Virus record (IMG/VR): IMGVR_UViG_3300009104_000059
Span: 1-36,142 of that record
Length of the DNA: 36,142 bases
Origin: a virus
Direction: 5' to 3' (one strand)
Shown here: piece by piece, positions 5,317-14,686 of the stretch
Numbering within the stretch: position 1 is the stretch's first letter
Layout of the letters: every line of letters starts with the position of its first letter
Notes under the pieces: generated by a model
Told to the model about the DNA's origin: nothing
Database searches by the model: none
The model's input: only the letters and a program-made list of their open reading frames with translations
Made by a program: the position numbers and the translations under genes

Positions 5317-8067
5317 ATGCCAACAGGTACAGCAAATTTAGGTAGAATATCAGGACCATTACTTAAAGAAAATCTGACAAGAACTAGTGATTTAGCTTTT
5401 GAAACAGATTTGCTTTATATTGGGCATACTAATAATAAAATAGGTATTAGAACAGATGCTCCTTCTAAAGAATTAACTGTAACAGGAACAACAAAAATCC
5501 CTTCAGAATTAACTGTAACAACTGGTGCTCATATTGGAAATATGCTATGGGACCAAGATGGTATTAGATCTTTAGTAGGTCCTATAACAATATCTACTGG
5601 AGCAGGCGGAGCCTTAACTTATAAAGAATTAAGAACAGAACATCTTTACTTCACAAATAGTACTATAGGTGCTTATAATACAAATTCAAACATTGACATT
5701 TATCCAGGTCCTGGTACTGGAAAATTTATAATTCCTAGTGATTTAAAATCTTACGGAAATATTCATTCCACAGCAGATATTACATTCGATGGTAGTGTTT
5801 TTATAGGTGGAGATTCAGATGAAGACACTATTAAATTTGAAGGTGACATAACTTCAAACTTAATGCCAGATCAATCAGTAACATACGACGTAGGTGCAAA
5901 TGCGAAAAGATGGGGATACTTCCACGTAAAAAGTATGCCTGATTTGAATAATATTACTATTGATAATTTTATAAGTTTAAATGGAGTTGCTGTTAACTTA
6001 GGTATAACAAATAAATGGTATGTAACTACAGATGGTACTAATGCATTATCAGGTACTCACCCTAACTTTGCATTTGGAACTATTAAACATACTTTAAGTA
6101 CTATTGAAGAAAGTACAGCTGGACCACATGAAGTTCACGTTTTTCCAGGAACATATGAAGAAATTTTTCCATTAGAAATTCCTGAAAATACTACTATCAA
6201 AGGTGTAGGTCAAGGAGCTGTTATTATAAAACCAACAGCTGGAACACAAAGTCAATTTGCATTTTTATTAAACGATAGTTGTTCTGTACAAAATGTTACT
6301 ATCACTGGAAGTTTAGGTGGTTTTAAATTTGCCAATAATGCAACTATTGTAAACAAATCGCCTTATCTAGCAGATATTAAATTAAAATTAGAAGATAGTA
6401 CTGCTTACGGTTTTTCACTTAACGGAAATGTTACCGATACAAACAGTGAAGATGGTATAATACTTAAAAATGTATCTATAAAATTAAATGATTCTAATTC
6501 AGTAGGAATTTATACTACTGGTACTGGCGTAAAATTAGAAGCAATAGAATGTATTATAGAAGGACCAGCTGATAAAGGAGTTTCTAATACAGGTGGAGAA
6601 ATAAAAATACAAGGATCTATTTTCCGTAATTTAACTACAGCAATTAATGGAAATGGAGTTTCTGTAACTAATGCAATAGGTTGTGCATTTGATAAAGTAA
6701 CTCAAAATGTAGTTGAAATTAATAATGCTAAAGTTTATACAAATTCATTTGATGAAAAAAATAATTTTGAAGTAGGTGATTTAACAGGAACAAATTATCA
6801 CTTTGGAATGAGTGATAAACAATTTGATTTTAAATCTAATTCAATAACTTTAACAGATTCACAAATTAATTTTATAGGTGGGGAACATACACATATTGAC
6901 GGTAATGAATTAACTGTAGGTGATTATACTATAACTGATAGTACATTAAAATCTCATACAGGTGATATTAATGTTAAATCTACTGGAACAATTAATTTTA
7001 ATACTGATACTAAAATTTTAAATAATAACAGTATAACAATATCAGGTGATGGAACTATAGCAGGTTCATTAATTAATCTTGGTGATCAACCTACAGACGT
7101 TGTAGACTTTAATATGGATATGACACAAGATTTATTACCATCTGACAATACAATACGAAATTTAGGTTCCGCAAGTAAGCAATGGTATAAATCTACTTTT
7201 TCTACTGTAGATTTTGGTAACCTTGTAGTTCATAATAATACTATGAGAACAACAGAATCTAATGCTGACTTAGAATTAAAAGGCAGTGGAACTGGTAATG
7301 TTGTTGCTGAAGAATTAACATTCGGTACTGGAATTTCTTCTGCAAATGATATAGTTTTTGATGCAGGAGCATCTACACTTACAATTAATAGTACAACAGC
7401 ATTAAACATTCCTGTAGGAACAACTGCACAAAGTCCTACACAAGATAGAGGAATAAGATTTGACACTACTAGTACATTATTTGAAGGATTTCATAGTGGA
7501 GCAATTCCTTTAGGTGGTGTAATAGATGCTGATTTAGATACTAAAATAGATTTAACAAGTAATCAATTTACATTTAATATTGCTGGTTCTAGTGTGGGTA
7601 CTTTAAATGCAACAGCACTAACACTTGATAGATTTGGAAGTCAAGATCAGGTTAATATAGACGGTAATACTATAACTGTACCAGACGATGCCACAAATGC
7701 TCAAGCAGGTTTAGAAGCTAATGGTACTGGTAAAGTAATATTAGACACATCTAATTTTACTATATCTGGGGGTGAACTTCTTAATAGTGAAAGTGAAAGC
7801 GACACAGTTTTTACAGGTACAGGTTTAAAAGTAGATAGATTTATTAAAATAGATGCTCCTGCTATAAAACTTCCATCAGGTTCTTCAGCAGATCAACAAA
7901 CAAAAGCCAACTTAAAACAGGGCGAATTGTTCTGGAATACCGATGTTGCTATACTTCAAGTATGGACTGGAACTGAATGGAAATCTGCTACAGGACAAGC
8001 AGAAACAAGTATAACTATTGAAGATTTGGAAGCCATTAACTTAACATATAACTTAATAATTAATTAA
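5317..8067 (+). CDS. Long tail-fiber protein (916 aa) with beta-helix segment
   Basis: The N-terminus (LGRISGPLLKENL, then LAFETDLLYI and an IGIRTDAP turn) is shared with the 1236-aa fiber and is probably the virion attachment region. Residues about 232-480 form a pectate-lyase-like parallel beta-helix: a WYVTTDGTNALSGTHP start, then VFPGTYEEIFPLEIPENTTI and repeated short strands. The C-terminal third repeats the MRTTESNADLELKGSGTGNV module and two tryptophan-tail modules (GTTAQSP... and ...ILQVWTGTEWKS). The end, ITIEDLEAINLTYNLIIN, resembles the end of the 1236-aa protein. No lyase catalytic set is evident, so this is a structural or glycan-binding fiber. Its late promoter is at 5295. Confidence 0.8.
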   Translation: MPTGTANLGRISGPLLKENLTRTSDLAFETDLLYIGHTNNKIGIRTDAPSKELTVTGTTKIPSELTVTTGAHIGNMLWDQDGIRSLVGPITISTGAGGALTYKELRTEHLYFTNSTIGAYNTNSNIDIYPGPGTGKFIIPSDLKSYGNIHSTADITFDGSVFIGGDSDEDTIKFEGDITSNLMPDQSVTYDVGANAKRWGYFHVKSMPDLNNITIDNFISLNGVAVNLGITNKWYVTTDGTNALSGTHPNFAFGTIKHTLSTIEESTAGPHEVHVFPGTYEEIFPLEIPENTTIKGVGQGAVIIKPTAGTQSQFAFLLNDSCSVQNVTITGSLGGFKFANNATIVNKSPYLADIKLKLEDSTAYGFSLNGNVTDTNSEDGIILKNVSIKLNDSNSVGIYTTGTGVKLEAIECIIEGPADKGVSNTGGEIKIQGSIFRNLTTAINGNGVSVTNAIGCAFDKVTQNVVEINNAKVYTNSFDEKNNFEVGDLTGTNYHFGMSDKQFDFKSNSITLTDSQINFIGGEHTHIDGNELTVGDYTITDSTLKSHTGDINVKSTGTINFNTDTKILNNNSITISGDGTIAGSLINLGDQPTDVVDFNMDMTQDLLPSDNTIRNLGSASKQWYKSTFSTVDFGNLVVHNNTMRTTESNADLELKGSGTGNVVAEELTFGTGISSANDIVFDAGASTLTINSTTALNIPVGTTAQSPTQDRGIRFDTTSTLFEGFHSGAIPLGGVIDADLDTKIDLTSNQFTFNIAGSSVGTLNATALTLDRFGSQDQVNIDGNTITVPDDATNAQAGLEANGTGKVILDTSNFTISGGELLNSESESDTVFTGTGLKVDRFIKIDAPAIKLPSGSSADQQTKANLKQGELFWNTDVAILQVWTGTEWKSATGQAETSITIEDLEAINLTYNLIIN

Positions 8068-8107
8068 GCTATTATTCTAGCATACTACAACATAAATCCA
8101 AAACCAG

Positions 8108-8115
8108 TATAAATA
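8108..8115 (+). promoter_or_regulatory. Perfect T4 late promoter TATAAATA
   Basis: This is the only full eight-base T4 consensus I found. It drives the 1236-aa fiber gene and is followed by an unusually long leader of about 100 bases. Confidence 0.85.
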
Positions 8116-8134
8116 CTAATAATGTTTAAATCAG

Positions 8135-8202
8135 ACCTTGTTTTAGACAGGACAAACTGTGGTTCAACCCGCAAGGTAATGTGGTTGGTGGGACAAGATC
8201 CC
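8135..8202 (+). other. Structured mRNA leader before the 1236-aa fiber
   Basis: ACCTTG (8135-8140) is complementary to CAAGGT (8172-8177), and inside this closing stem ACAG (8147-8150) pairs with CTGT (8157-8160). A separate short stem, GGGA 8190-8193 with TCCC 8199-8202, follows just before the ribosome site (AAAGGAGA, 8210-8217). CAACC 8165-8169 could also pair with GGTTG 8183-8187 as a pseudoknot. The segment is richer in G and C than the coding sequence around it. The internal hairpin resembles one in the leader at 2270-2289. No riboswitch class was recognised. Confidence 0.5.
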
Positions 8203-8222
8203 CGTGCTAAAGGAGATAGAGA

Positions 8223-11200
8223 ATGGCCGTAGGTCGAATTTCAGGACAGCTCTTAAAGTCCAACTTACTTCGTAATGGAGTAAACCTGGCCTTCGAGACT
8301 GATCTTTTATACATTGATGTTAATAATTCTCGAATAGGAGTTAACACTGCTAGTCCCCAATATCCATTAGACATTAATGGAACAGCACGTACAACAAATT
8401 TAGAAGTCACAACTCAAGCAGTTATAAACAATATTACAATTGGTGCTAATTCAATTAGTACAACTGCATCTTCTCTTAATATTACTTCACCTGATGGAAT
8501 TTTATACAATAATAAACTATTAATTGATGATATGGAAATTAGTGGAAACACTATTAAAGCCATGGATTCTAATCAAAATTTTGAAATTATAACTAGTGGT
8601 ACAGGTATTGTAGAAGTATTTGGAGACACTAGAGTTAATGGTAATATTCATGCTACAGGTAATATCAGAGCAGACGGAAATATTCAGATAGGTGACGCTG
8701 ATACAGATTCAATTTCAATTGCGGCAGATTTTACAAGTAATATTACTCCAGATGTAACTGACACATATAATATGGGTTCCGCGGCAAAAAGATGGAATGA
8801 CGTATATGCAAATAATTTAATTGTAGACAACCTTACATTGAATGGTAACATTACTGTACAAGGTCTTGACTTAACAGCTAGACCAGGAAAAATTTATTAT
8901 GTTGCAACAAATGGTGATGATGCTAAAACAGGAACTCACCAAAATGATCCTTTTGCAACAGTTTCAAAAGCATTAACAACTGCATCAGATGGAGATTTAG
9001 TTTACATATATCCAGGAACATATAATGAAGTTTTACCTTTAACTATTCCTGCTGGAGTTTCAGTAAGAGGTGACGGTATTAGAGCAGTTGTTATTAAACC
9101 TCATGGAAGTACACCAAATAAAGATGTATTCATTCTTAATGGTGAAACTACTGTTGAAGATTTAACTATTGCAGATTTTTATTATAATTCTGGTGCAACA
9201 GAAGGACACGCATTTAGATTAGCCACTGGCGCAGATAGTACATATTTCCAACTTACAAGTGATATACCTTTAATTAAAAATGTTTCTGTAATTACAAAAG
9301 GTTCAGTAACTTCTGGTGCAGACCCAAGAGGTTTTGACCAAGGAGATGCAGGTAAAGGAGCATTTCTTGATGGACAAGTAGTTGGAGGAATTACTCCAGA
9401 AGTTAGAGTTAGATTTCAAAATTGTACATTTATTACACCTGGTATGGATGCAATAACAGTAACAAATGGTGTAAGAGTAGATTTTATTAATTCATTTACA
9501 TATTTTGCAAACAAAGGTATTAATGTTACAGATGGATCATATGGTCAAGGTGGTGACGGAAAAACAAGAGTAAACATAACAGGATTATCAGGATCTTTTC
9601 CAGCACCTAGTGAAACTGTAACTTATTATGATAAAGATGGAGCAACAAAATTAGCTGAAGGAACAATTGAAACTGTAGATGCTGGTAATAATTTAATTGT
9701 ATTAGATGGCAAAATAGGTGCGTTTGCTTTACCAACAACAAGACCTACTAAAAAAGTTACAGCAACAGGAACTACAATAGATGGAACAACTAAAAAATAT
9801 GGAAGTGGAAGTTTCAAACAAACAGCTTCTAGTCATAATTTAAAAGTTGCAGGACATACTGACTTTGGATTTGGAACTGGAAATTTCCAAATAGAAGGTT
9901 GGTTATATCCAACATCAGTACAAAGTAAAACTTTATTTAAAATAGGAAGTTTAGAAATTGATATTCTTAATAATGTTCCTAGAGTTAAATTAGATGGAAA
10001 TGTAATTGCAACGGAAGCCACAGGTTTTAATATTAGTGTTTGGACTCACTTTGCTGTAGGAAGACAAAACAATACGTTAAAAATGTTTATTGGTGGAGTT
10101 AACAATAATGCTGTAGATGTTTCAGGTTGGACTGCAGATTTAAAAGATTCAAATGATGTTTATATAGGAAATAGTAATTCACTTAATAATGCCTTTGAAG
10201 GTTTTATGGATGATATTAGAATAATCAAAGGTGATATGACATATTCAGCAAACTTTACACCTGCTTCAGCAGAAATAACAAATACAAATAATAATAATGG
10301 TATTACAGCATTAATGTTAAATGCTAATGACTTTTTAGATAATCCTAAATTAGGTCAAGATATTAGATTCTCAGGTGGTTCAACAACTAATGAAATTACT
10401 TTAGCTGATTATTCAGACTTTGGATCAGATTTTAGAAGTGTATCAAGTGCAAACGTTTATGGAACTTACGGTGTTGTTGCAGATGGTATTGGTGCAAATG
10501 TAAATTTAGTTAATCATAATTTTAATTACGTAGGTTCAGGAAAAAGTTTTGCAAATGATGTAAATGAAGTTGTTCAAGCAAATGAAGTTGTTGCTTCAAC
10601 TAATGCAAAAATAAATTATAATTCAGTTGATCAAAGTGGTGGATTTAGACTTGGTGATCAATTTGCAGTAAATCAAAATACTGGATTAATAGAATTTAAA
10701 TCTTCTGAATTAAGAATAGACACAACTTCTCAAATGTCAATTACTAATGGATCTAATACTACTGTTTTAGATGGTACAAAAGTAGAAACACCTAAATTAA
10801 GAATGAGTGGAACTACTATAGAAAGTTTATCAGGAAATCTTGATTTTAATTCAAGTACAAATGTAATTAATTTATTAAACAATGTTAATGTTACAGGAAA
10901 TTTAGATGTAACAGGAAATATAACAATTGGTGGTAACATAACAATTGGTGATGAAGCTACTGATACAGTTACTATTACAGCTGGAATAGGAAGTGATTTA
11001 ATTCCTGCAACAGATAATACTTACAATCTAGGTAATGATACTAGTAGATGGAATACATTATTTGCAAATGAAATACAAGTAGATAGTATTAATCTTACAA
11101 ATAATGTAATTAAAACAACTGACAGTAATGCTGATTTAGAATTAATGGCAAATGGGACTGGCGGGATTAGATTAGAATCATTTAGATTTAATCAAAATAC

Positions 11201-11933
11201 TATTACTAATGATTCAGGAGATATGACAATTACTCCTGCGACAGGTGTAGCAAGAGTTGACGGTACAGGAAGTATTAGAATACCAACAGGAACAACTGCT
11301 CAAAGACCTGGAAGTCCTGCAAATGGTATGATTCGTTATAATACAGATACAAGTTTATTTGAAGGATATGAAGGATCAAATTGGGTAGCATTAACAGGTG
11401 TATATGATTTAGATAGAGACACTTATATTACAGCAGAAGCTTCTCCAGGAACAGATGATGATACTATTAGATTTTATGCTGGTGGAGTTTTGGTAGCAAA
11501 TGTTAATTCTACTAGATTTGATATAACAAAATTAATAGTAGATGACATAGAAATTAGTGGAAATACCATAAAAACTACGGGTGTAAACCAGGATTTAATA
11601 TTAAATGCTAATGGTAATGGTAGCATTAGAATTGAAGACTTTAAATTCGAAGGAAATACGATAACTAATACTATATCGGCTCCAATCGTACTAAAAACGA
11701 GCGGAAACGGTTATGTTGATGTTTCAGATGCTGGTGGATTTGTACTTCCTTCCGGTACTGCAATAGATAGACCTGCTGTAGGTCAATTGGGTATGACAAG
11801 ATATAATACTCAAGACAGCAGGGTAGAACTTTATGATGGAAGTAATTGGGGTTCAATTGCAGGTTCATCAGGAGCGATAAGCGTACTTGATGCAACTGAA
11901 ATTTCAATAACATACGCAATTGCGTTAGGATAA
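8223..11933 (+). CDS. Long tail-fiber protein (1236 aa) with LamG-like lectin domain
   Basis: The N-terminal GRISGQLLKSNL...LAFETDLLYID region matches that of the 916-aa fiber. A beta-helix starts near residue 223 (KIYYVATNGDDAKTGTHQ, then IYPGTYNEVLPLTIPAGV). Residues about 525-685 form a LamG/concanavalin-like lectin domain: FGTGNFQIEGWLYPT, then VWTHFAVGRQ, LKMFIGG, VYIGNS and FEGFMDDIRIIKG. The C-terminal third repeats the DLELMANGTGGIRLE and DLILNANGNGSIRIE modules and two tryptophan-tail modules (GTTAQRP...RYNT...SNW). This is probably a trimeric host-binding fiber, with the lectin domain as a candidate glycan-recognition part. It is expressed from the perfect late promoter at 8108 through a long structured leader. 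Confidence 0.82.
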   Translation: MAVGRISGQLLKSNLLRNGVNLAFETDLLYIDVNNSRIGVNTASPQYPLDINGTARTTNLEVTTQAVINNITIGANSISTTASSLNITSPDGILYNNKLLIDDMEISGNTIKAMDSNQNFEIITSGTGIVEVFGDTRVNGNIHATGNIRADGNIQIGDADTDSISIAADFTSNITPDVTDTYNMGSAAKRWNDVYANNLIVDNLTLNGNITVQGLDLTARPGKIYYVATNGDDAKTGTHQNDPFATVSKALTTASDGDLVYIYPGTYNEVLPLTIPAGVSVRGDGIRAVVIKPHGSTPNKDVFILNGETTVEDLTIADFYYNSGATEGHAFRLATGADSTYFQLTSDIPLIKNVSVITKGSVTSGADPRGFDQGDAGKGAFLDGQVVGGITPEVRVRFQNCTFITPGMDAITVTNGVRVDFINSFTYFANKGINVTDGSYGQGGDGKTRVNITGLSGSFPAPSETVTYYDKDGATKLAEGTIETVDAGNNLIVLDGKIGAFALPTTRPTKKVTATGTTIDGTTKKYGSGSFKQTASSHNLKVAGHTDFGFGTGNFQIEGWLYPTSVQSKTLFKIGSLEIDILNNVPRVKLDGNVIATEATGFNISVWTHFAVGRQNNTLKMFIGGVNNNAVDVSGWTADLKDSNDVYIGNSNSLNNAFEGFMDDIRIIKGDMTYSANFTPASAEITNTNNNNGITALMLNANDFLDNPKLGQDIRFSGGSTTNEITLADYSDFGSDFRSVSSANVYGTYGVVADGIGANVNLVNHNFNYVGSGKSFANDVNEVVQANEVVASTNAKINYNSVDQSGGFRLGDQFAVNQNTGLIEFKSSELRIDTTSQMSITNGSNTTVLDGTKVETPKLRMSGTTIESLSGNLDFNSSTNVINLLNNVNVTGNLDVTGNITIGGNITIGDEATDTVTITAGIGSDLIPATDNTYNLGNDTSRWNTLFANEIQVDSINLTNNVIKTTDSNADLELMANGTGGIRLESFRFNQNTITNDSGDMTITPATGVARVDGTGSIRIPTGTTAQRPGSPANGMIRYNTDTSLFEGYEGSNWVALTGVYDLDRDTYITAEASPGTDDDTIRFYAGGVLVANVNSTRFDITKLIVDDIEISGNTIKTTGVNQDLILNANGNGSIRIEDFKFEGNTITNTISAPIVLKTSGNGYVDVSDAGGFVLPSGTAIDRPAVGQLGMTRYNTQDSRVELYDGSNWGSIAGSSGAISVLDATEISITYAIALG

Positions 11934-11941
11934 AAATTTAA

Positions 11942-12271
11942 ATGGCAACATATTTTAAAAATGCAATAATAAAAGACGTTGGAACAGTTCCAATAACGGT
12001 ATATTCACCGCCAATAGGAACGAATACAATTGTTTTAGGACTTAATCTTGCAAACTTAATTGATAGTGTTGTAAAAGTTACTGTAACGTTACAAGATACA
12101 ACTAGTGTTTCAGGTTATATTGTTAAAGATGTAATGATTGCGCCAAATTCTAGTTTAAGAATTTTAAGTGCAGGTGAAAAATTAATTGTTGCCTCACAAA
12201 GTACACTACAAGTGAATGCAGATATTGCCGATTCAATAGATGTTGTAATGAGTTACGTGGAGTTAACATAA
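11942..12271 (+). CDS. Small beta-sandwich protein (family A, copy 2)
   Basis: This 109-aa protein shares a layout with those at 4147 and 26079: VPITVYSPP, then a TIVLGLNLAN strand, a valine-rich core, a LSAGEKLIV turn near residues 78-86, and a VVMSYVEL end. It begins 8 bases after the 1236-aa fiber gene and ends 1 base before the next start, so it is tightly coupled. Its repeated placement right after or before long fibers suggests a fiber cap, connector or spacer subunit, but this is inferred from position only. Confidence 0.65.
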   Translation: MATYFKNAIIKDVGTVPITVYSPPIGTNTIVLGLNLANLIDSVVKVTVTLQDTTSVSGYIVKDVMIAPNSSLRILSAGEKLIVASQSTLQVNADIADSIDVVMSYVELT

Positions 12272-12272
12272 G

Positions 12273-12731
12273 ATGAGTAATATTGGTCAAAATTTAACGA
12301 CATATTTGTCAGCAGGAATTAAAGATAGATATTTCTATGGTTTAAGAAGAACTGTTGAAGGTGAATTGTATATGCACAAAATTGACCAAATGAAAGCCGG
12401 TGAATCAGTTTCAATAAATGTTCCAGGTAATCCTGAGAAAAATTTTACTGATTTTGATCAAGGCGTAGATTTTTATGAAGGTAGAGGACCTAATCATTCT
12501 TTAGTTTATGAAAATTTAAAATACGAACAATTTAGATGGGACGATGTTAATCTAAATTATTATGTAAATGATGCTGGAGAGTTAGTAGTAAGAATTAATG
12601 CTACAAAAGATCAGGGCACTGTCACTTATCCAGAAACTTTAGAAACAGCTGGTGTCCAACCTAAAGAATTTACATTTGATAGAGATGTATATTCATTTGA
12701 TAGTAATGAATCAACTTGGGATAGAACTTAA
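12273..12731 (+). CDS. Fiber-accessory protein, YFYGLRRT family (copy 1)
   Basis: This 152-aa protein contains DRYFYGLRRTVEGELYMHKID (about 18-38), then a NFTDFDQGVDFYEGR segment and LKYEQFRWDDVNLNYYVND followed by GELVVRIN. All these are also in the 118-aa protein at 14687. In both cases the gene lies directly upstream of a fiber gene. Proteins of this kind are familiar from T4-like marine phage fiber clusters, but without an assigned role. Many aromatic residues and acidic turns suggest a folded beta-rich virion protein. Compared with copy 2 it has an extra C-terminal tail of about 35 residues. Confidence 0.7.
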   Translation: MSNIGQNLTTYLSAGIKDRYFYGLRRTVEGELYMHKIDQMKAGESVSINVPGNPEKNFTDFDQGVDFYEGRGPNHSLVYENLKYEQFRWDDVNLNYYVNDAGELVVRINATKDQGTVTYPETLETAGVQPKEFTFDRDVYSFDSNESTWDRT

Positions 12732-12751
12732 AAATACGTGGGAGTATAAAA

Positions 12752-14680
12752 ATGGCAAAAGAAATAATAAATGATGGTGTTATACCTAATGATGGTCAAG
12801 GTGACAATCTTAGGTTAGGTGCACAAAAAATAAATTCAAATTTTGATGAATTATATAACGCATTAGGAAATGGAGAAACTTTATCTACTATTTCTTCTAA
12901 TACAGTTACGGCAACAGGAGGTAATAAAATTACTTTCTATTTTCCAACTGAAGGAGATTTACCTAACGCAACAACTTATGACGGAATGTTCGCCCACGTA
13001 CACGCCGACAATACAAGTAGAGTTGCTCATTCAGGAACTTGGATTAAATTAATTCAAGAAACTTCTTCTATCGATATGTTATCAGATGTTGAGACTTCAA
13101 GTCCAGCACCAACTGAAGGACAAGCATTGGTTTGGAGTACTTCAAACAGCAGATGGCAGGCAGGAACAATTGATTCAGGCGCAGGATCTTTTGTATCTTT
13201 AGCTGACACTCCAGGTAGTTTTGCTTCACATAATAATAAATTTGTATCCGTAAATTCCACTGCAAATGCTATAGAATTTAGTACACCTAGCGTTGATAGA
13301 CTATCAGATGTTGATGTAACTACTACACCTCCAACAGCAGGACAAGTATTAAAATGGAATGGTACAAATTGGATTCCAGGTGTTGATGCAACATCAGGTG
13401 GAGCAGGATCAGATGCAGATACATTAGATGGTTTAGATAGTACATATTTTTTAAATTACAATAATCTTACTAACAAACCAACTGTAGCAACTACTTTAGT
13501 AGGATTAACTGATACTCCTGCAAATTATACAGGAGCGGCAAATAGATTTGTTAAAGTTAATAACGCAGGAGATGGAATAGTATTTTCCGTTGCAAGTACT
13601 GACGAAGGTAATTTATCAGAACTTTCTGATGTAACAACAATAGGAGATTATTACAATGTATCAAATGCAGTATACACACCTGCATCAGGAGTACTTGTAT
13701 TAACTATTGGATTACATAATTTACAAGTTGGTCACAATATAAAAATTGCTTCAAACAGCATAGTCTTTACTTGTGCTCAAGACAGTCATGCAACAGAACA
13801 TAGTTATCCAAGAGGAAGTGGATCAAATTACGCAGGTGGAAAAGATCCTGCATATACTTCTACATCCGCAATTACGGCAGTAGGTACAGATTCGATTACT
13901 GTAAATGTTGGTATATCAAGTAATACAACAGCACACACTTTTATAAGAGCTACTGATAATTGTATATCAGTTACTGAAAAATCTTATAGTACATCAGCGG
14001 CATCATATACACCAGCAACTGGAGTACTTGTATTAACTATTGGAGCACATAGTATTAAAACAGGTCATTCTGTTTCGATTGTTACAAATAGTTTGACGTT
14101 TACGTGTGCTATGGATAGTCATGCAACAAACCATACATATCCAAGAGCATCTGGTTCGAACGCACCAGGTGGAGCTGATTATGTATACAATAAACCTGCT
14201 TTAGTTACAGAAACATCATCTACAACAATTACTGTAAATGTTGGTATATCTAGTAACCAAACAGCACATATTTTTGTAAGTGCTACTGCAAATAATATAA
14301 GAGTTGCACCATCACATGGTGATTCATTATATTTCAATGGAGTATCTTGGGTAAAACAAAACGGACCAATATCAAGATATGAAATTACAAATGATGGAAA
14401 TAACAATTATGTTTGGGAAGGTCCTGGTTTCTTAACTGCAACTAATGATCCAGTAATGTATATGAACAGAGGCCATACATATGTTTTAAACAATAGTTCA
14501 GGTGGTAGTCATCCATTTGAAATAAGAGTTAGTAATGGTGGATCAGCATATACAAGTGGAGTAACAGGTGATCAAAAAAATACACAGGTATTTAAAGTAC
14601 CTATGGATGCACCTAGTACATTGTATTATCAATGTACATCTCATACAGCAATGGGTAACACAATTAACATAGTGAGTTAA
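12752..14680 (+). CDS. Fiber protein (642 aa) with duplicated C/H domain and C-terminal cupredoxin-like domain
   Basis: The N-terminus (IINDGVIPNDGQGDNLRLGA, then KINSNFDELYNAL) is a familiar phage fiber start. Modules of the LSDV...PTxGQxLxW type follow at about 110-140 and 183-210. Two tandem copies of a roughly 110-aa domain occupy about 305-410 and 417-525, each with FTCAxDSHATxHxYPR and NVGISSN. The last 100 residues look like a cupredoxin: a MYMNRGHTYVL strand, His587 in SHPFEI, and YYQCTSHTAMG with Cys628, His631 and Met634. The spacing C-x2-H-x2-M is that of amicyanin-type copper sites. This may be a real or relict type-1 copper centre in a virion fiber. The ribosome site is GGGAG at 12740-12744. 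Confidence 0.75.
   Translation: MAKEIINDGVIPNDGQGDNLRLGAQKINSNFDELYNALGNGETLSTISSNTVTATGGNKITFYFPTEGDLPNATTYDGMFAHVHADNTSRVAHSGTWIKLIQETSSIDMLSDVETSSPAPTEGQALVWSTSNSRWQAGTIDSGAGSFVSLADTPGSFASHNNKFVSVNSTANAIEFSTPSVDRLSDVDVTTTPPTAGQVLKWNGTNWIPGVDATSGGAGSDADTLDGLDSTYFLNYNNLTNKPTVATTLVGLTDTPANYTGAANRFVKVNNAGDGIVFSVASTDEGNLSELSDVTTIGDYYNVSNAVYTPASGVLVLTIGLHNLQVGHNIKIASNSIVFTCAQDSHATEHSYPRGSGSNYAGGKDPAYTSTSAITAVGTDSITVNVGISSNTTAHTFIRATDNCISVTEKSYSTSAASYTPATGVLVLTIGAHSIKTGHSVSIVTNSLTFTCAMDSHATNHTYPRASGSNAPGGADYVYNKPALVTETSSTTITVNVGISSNQTAHIFVSATANNIRVAPSHGDSLYFNGVSWVKQNGPISRYEITNDGNNNYVWEGPGFLTATNDPVMYMNRGHTYVLNNSSGGSHPFEIRVSNGGSAYTSGVTGDQKNTQVFKVPMDAPSTLYYQCTSHTAMGNTINIVS
13666..14305 (+). repeat. 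Tandem domain duplication inside the 642-aa fiber gene
   Basis: Two in-frame copies, about 13666-13970 and 14000-14305, encode the same domain. Stretches of DNA are still identical, for example a 24-base run around GTACTTGTATTAACTATTGG and a near-identical run around ACTGTAAATGTTGGTATATC. The preserved third-codon positions indicate a recent duplication or ongoing gene conversion. Confidence 0.75.
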
Positions 14681-14686
14681 TAAATT

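Noticed and set aside
8161-8170. GGTTCAACCC resembling a tRNA T-loop
   Set aside because: The flanks do not give a 5-bp T-stem with a seven-base loop, and no acceptor, anticodon or D arms could be placed; it is part of an mRNA leader.
5317-11933. Active pectate lyase in the long fibers
   Set aside because: The beta-helix start and strand pattern are present, but no calcium-binding or catalytic residue set could be identified; such helices are common structural parts of fibers.
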